The notes beneath the pieces are model-generated. The model was not told the DNA's origin and made no database searches. It worked only from the letters and a program-made list of their open reading frames with translations. Position numbers and translations under genes: made by a program. A DNA stretch of 64,000 nucleotides from TMP-7 sp038212445. GTDB lineage: Bacteria; Acidobacteriota; Terriglobia; Bryobacterales; Bryobacteraceae. Within the stretch, counting starts at the first letter, position 1; every line of letters begins with the position of its first letter. This document shows positions 61,719 to 64,000 of the stretch, piece by piece. The DNA lies in assembly GCA_038212445.1 (NCBI GenBank), contig JBBQUM010000033.1:1-64000 (forward strand), written 5' to 3'.

Positions 61719-62171
61719 ATGTCAATGGCCGACCCTGATCTGATTCATTGCCCCGCCTGCTCGTCGTGGAATCGCGTACCGCGTGACCGGGTGACTGCGG
61801 GTCAACGTCCGGTATGCGGCAAGTGCAAGGCGCCGCTCGAAGCCGCTCATGGCGCGCTGGTGGTGACTGATTCGAATTTCGAAGCCGAAGTCACGGCGTC
61901 ACCGCTGCCGGTCCTGCTGGACATGTGGGCACCGTGGTGCGGCCCGTGCCGCATGGTCACGCCCATCGTCGAAGAACTCGCTGCGGAACTCAGGGGACGC
62001 GTACTGGTGGGCAAATTGAATGTCGACGAAAGCCCCGTCTCAGCTGGACGGTTCAACGTCCGCAGCATCCCCACGCTGCTCGTGCTGAAGAACGGGCGCG
62101 AAGTGGATCGCATGGTTGGCGCGCAGCCAAAGGGCGAGATCGTCCGTCGGCTCCAGGCCCACCTGTCGTAA
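61719..62171 (+). CDS. trxC: Thioredoxin 2
   Basis: The 150-residue product has the TrxC zinc ribbon at the start (C11-P-A-C14 and C33-G-K-C36) and the thioredoxin active site W-C74-G-P-C77 in MWAPWCGPCRMVTP. The rest is a normal thioredoxin fold (VGKLNVDESPVSAGRFNVRSIP). AGGAG precedes the start; either ATG 61719 or 61725 is possible. It reduces disulfides in the cytoplasm. It converges on the histidine phosphatase with three bases between. Confidence 0.95.
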   Translation: MSMADPDLIHCPACSSWNRVPRDRVTAGQRPVCGKCKAPLEAAHGALVVTDSNFEAEVTASPLPVLLDMWAPWCGPCRMVTPIVEELAAELRGRVLVGKLNVDESPVSAGRFNVRSIPTLLVLKNGREVDRMVGAQPKGEIVRRLQAHLS

Positions 62172-62174
62172 CGG

Positions 62175-62888
62175 CTAACGAAAGGACCTGAGGTCAACCG
62201 GCAGGTGCGCGACGGAGTTGAAGGAATCGAGCGAGATTCGGCCGTCGCCGTAAACGAATTCTGTGATCGACGTATTTCTCACGCGCCAGTTGACGTCGAG
62301 GAACGTCCGCGACGGCGCCTTCAGCACTCGCTGCATTACTAGTCCAATGGGCCCACCCGAAGTGAATACGGCCACGCGACGGCTACCCGCCACGCCCTGT
62401 ATCGCCGCAAGCGAAGTGCTGACGCGATGCTCGAAAGCGTGGAACGGCTCAACCCCCTCCACGTCCACTGACCCGTCCAGCCAGAGCACCATCGCGATCT
62501 CAAACATGCGCTGGAAATAGCGATTCTGCTGCGGCGTGCCGCGCGCTTCTTCGAACTCCTTGACGAGCGAGGCGAAGCGTTCATCACGGGCAGCGAGTGC
62601 AGGCACCAGCACCGACAACACGCCGGGCGCGTCGTATTCATTCCATCCGGCGGTCGCCTGCGAAGACGGCCAGTCCACGCCATGCGCCGCGAAGACTCTC
62701 GCCACTGCGGCCTCGGTGGCGGTCTGGCGCGCGAGCGTGCCAGTGAACACGGCGTCCACACGCTCGCCCGTCGACACCAGATACTCGCCCACCGCTGTCG
62801 CCTGTTGCTCTCCCAGCGACGACAACTTGTCTGACTCGCGCTGGAATGGAGTCGCCTGGCCGTGGCGAATCAGAACCAGCGTGCTCAT
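62175..62888 (-). CDS. Histidine phosphatase family protein
   Basis: The ATG at 62888 (MSTLVLIRHGQATPF) puts the catalytic R-H-G at residues 8-10; the longer frame to 63002 runs through the neighbouring gene and is rejected. The 237-residue product has the later His pair region (FTSGGPIGLVMQRVL), where the usual second histidine of T-H-G-G appears as Ser, and the C-terminal NTSITEF strand. The family includes phosphoglycerate mutases and phosphatases. The start overlaps the acyl-CoA dehydrogenase stop by four bases. Confidence 0.85.
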   Translation of the reverse strand: MSTLVLIRHGQATPFQRESDKLSSLGEQQATAVGEYLVSTGERVDAVFTGTLARQTATEAAVARVFAAHGVDWPSSQATAGWNEYDAPGVLSVLVPALAARDERFASLVKEFEEARGTPQQNRYFQRMFEIAMVLWLDGSVDVEGVEPFHAFEHRVSTSLAAIQGVAGSRRVAVFTSGGPIGLVMQRVLKAPSRTFLDVNWRVRNTSITEFVYGDGRISLDSFNSVAHLPVDLRSFR

Positions 62889-64000
62889 CCGGTAGTTTGC
62901 GTCCGCGCCGCTTCCGTCTTCTTCAGTTCGAGCTTGGCTACTGACTCCAGATGCACTTCGTCCGGGCCATCGGCAAGGCGCAGCGTACGGGAGTTGGCCC
63001 ACATCGACGCCAGTTCGAAGTCCTGGCAGACGCCGCCTCCGCCGTGCGCCTGGATGGCACGGTCAATCACGCGCAGCGCCAGATTCGGCGCCACCACTTT
63101 GATCATGGCGATTTCACTGCGCGCCACTTTGTTGCCCACGGTGTCCATCATGTAGGCGGCTTTGAGCGTCAGCAGGCGAGCTTGCTCGATCTCGATGCGC
63201 GACTGCGCAATGTCGGCGCGGATGGTACCCTGCTCGGCAATCGACTTCCCGAAAGCCACGCGGCTGCGTACCCGCTTGCACATCATCTCGAGGGCGCGCT
63301 CGGCAACGCCAATGAGCCGCATGCAGTGATGGATTCGCCCCGGACCCAGGCGTCCCTGCGCGATTTCGAAACCACGGCCTTCGCCCAGCAGCAGATTCGC
63401 CGCAGGCACCCGGACGCCTTCAAACAGGACTTCTCCATGACCGTGCGGCGCATGGTCATAGCCGAACACAGTCAGCATGCGCTTGATCTTCACGCCCGGC
63501 GCGTCCATGGGCACCAGCACCATTGACTGCTGCTTGTGCTTGGCCGCGGTGGGATCGGTCTTGCCCATGAAGATGGCGACTTTGCAGCGCGGGTCGCCTG
63601 CACCAGAGGTCCACCACTTGAGCCCGTTGATCACGTACTCATCGCCGTCGCGACGAATGCTGGCTTCGATGTTGGTTGCGTCCGACGAAGCCACCGCCGG
63701 CTCAGTCATGGCGTAGCACGACCGGATTTCGCCCGCCAGTAGCGGCTTGAGCCAGCGCTCCTTGTGCTCATCGGTCCCGTAACGCTCAATCACCTCCATG
63801 TTGCCCGTGTCGGGCGCCGAGCAATTGAAAACCTCGGACGCAAAGACAACCCGGCCCATGATCTCGCACAGCGGCGCGTACTCGAGGTTGGTGAGACCTG
63901 CGCCTCTGGAGGATTCCGGAAGGAACAGATTCCACAGTCCCGCCGCGCGCGCCTTGGGCTTCAATTCCTCAATGATCGGCGCGGGCTGCCACCGGCTCTT
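62885..64000 (-). CDS. Acyl-CoA dehydrogenase, N-terminus outside the window
   Basis: The frame is open to the window edge; upstream residues RWQPAPIIEELKPKARAAG belong to the family, so the true start is beyond 64000. Visible parts are the mid-domain FAD/substrate motif YAMTEPAVASSDATN, the WWTSGAGDPRCKVAIFMG strand, and the C-terminal R-x-x-F-G-x-x-I (SRVAFGKSIAEQG) and QAHGGGGV. The enzyme oxidises acyl-CoA at the alpha-beta position with FAD in the cytoplasm. It is followed by a histidine phosphatase with a four-base overlap. Confidence 0.93.
   Translation of the reverse strand, partial: KSRWQPAPIIEELKPKARAAGLWNLFLPESSRGAGLTNLEYAPLCEIMGRVVFASEVFNCSAPDTGNMEVIERYGTDEHKERWLKPLLAGEIRSCYAMTEPAVASSDATNIEASIRRDGDEYVINGLKWWTSGAGDPRCKVAIFMGKTDPTAAKHKQQSMVLVPMDAPGVKIKRMLTVFGYDHAPHGHGEVLFEGVRVPAANLLLGEGRGFEIAQGRLGPGRIHHCMRLIGVAERALEMMCKRVRSRVAFGKSIAEQGTIRADIAQSRIEIEQARLLTLKAAYMMDTVGNKVARSEIAMIKVVAPNLALRVIDRAIQAHGGGGVCQDFELASMWANSRTLRLADGPDEVHLESVAKLELKKTEAARTQTTG

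Noticed and set aside
1..64000. tRNA, rRNA or CRISPR features
   Set aside because: I looked for cloverleaf arms with a GTTCRA loop, rRNA-like stretches and regularly spaced direct repeats and found none that held up.

Overview
The window looks like part of a high-GC genome from the Acidobacteriota, most likely the Solibacter/Bryobacter group (Bryobacteraceae). Indicators are three very large Oar-like TonB-dependent receptors with an N-terminal carboxypeptidase-regulatory domain, an acidobacterial duplicated orphan permease (ADOP-type, MacB-like), a secreted protein whose C-terminus resembles the 'Solibacter uncharacterised C-terminal' family (TIGR03437), and a CadC-like regulator carrying malectin domains. 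No rRNA, tRNA or CRISPR array was seen. Family assignments are from reading the translations, not from database searches.

Layout. 0-0.3 kb: 3' end of an IS5/IS1182-type transposase. 0.4-9.3 kb: a duplicated divergent gene pair (comM-like ATPase and a secreted HEAT-repeat protein). Copy A keeps comM intact but its HEAT gene is wrecked; copy B keeps the HEAT gene intact but its comM is wrecked. An Oar-like receptor lies between the copies. 9.3-13.5 kb: small secreted proteins and lipoproteins, a methyltransferase with a signal peptide, a POTRA-like/HEAT protein and a zinc-ribbon DUF4870 membrane protein. 13.5-16.7 kb: a tricorn-type protease. 16.8-19.8 kb: a thpR-plsY-gpsA-glpQ-like glycerophosphate/phospholipid operon. 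19.8-24.7 kb: 3-methyladenine glycosylase, an unknown protein with a GPKTPEG signature, a methyltransferase, an acetyltransferase, an S4 RNA-binding protein, a DUF1080 glycoside hydrolase and a broken sulfotransferase. 24.7-30 kb: a membrane-spanning winged-helix/double-malectin regulator divergent from a receptor with a ten-base G tract near its 3' end. 30-36.6 kb: two TPR proteins, a seven-haem cytochrome and a third receptor. 36.9-39.4 kb: a c-haem/copper monooxygenase fusion and ispF-ispD. 39.6-43.5 kb: fasciclin protein, SDR/DUF2867 protein, moaA and nadA. 43.6-51.8 kb: the TIGR03437-like secreted protein, a clan GH-A hydrolase, glnA, a YbjQ protein, a beta-lactamase-fold hydrolase, a WYL regulator and a small exported protein. 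51.8-59 kb: two DinB-fold proteins, a HipA-like kinase with its DUF3037 partner, a PQQ-propeller protein, the ADOP permease, DUF3291 and a MerB-like protein. 59-64 kb: an SH3 lipoprotein, a xylose-isomerase homologue, thioredoxin 2, a histidine phosphatase and an acyl-CoA dehydrogenase that runs off the window.

How the parts fit. The lifestyle suggested is an aerobic heterotroph feeding on polysaccharides: large outer-membrane receptors, a carbohydrate-sensing regulator, secreted hydrolases and a sugar isomerase. Housekeeping functions (isoprenoid, molybdopterin, NAD, glutamine and phospholipid synthesis) are interspersed. The best candidates for under-described biology are the malectin one-component regulator with its divergent receptor and palindromic site, the G-tract in that receptor, the c-haem/copper monooxygenase fusion, the HipA-like/DUF3037 pair, and the reciprocal decay of the duplicated comM/HEAT pair.
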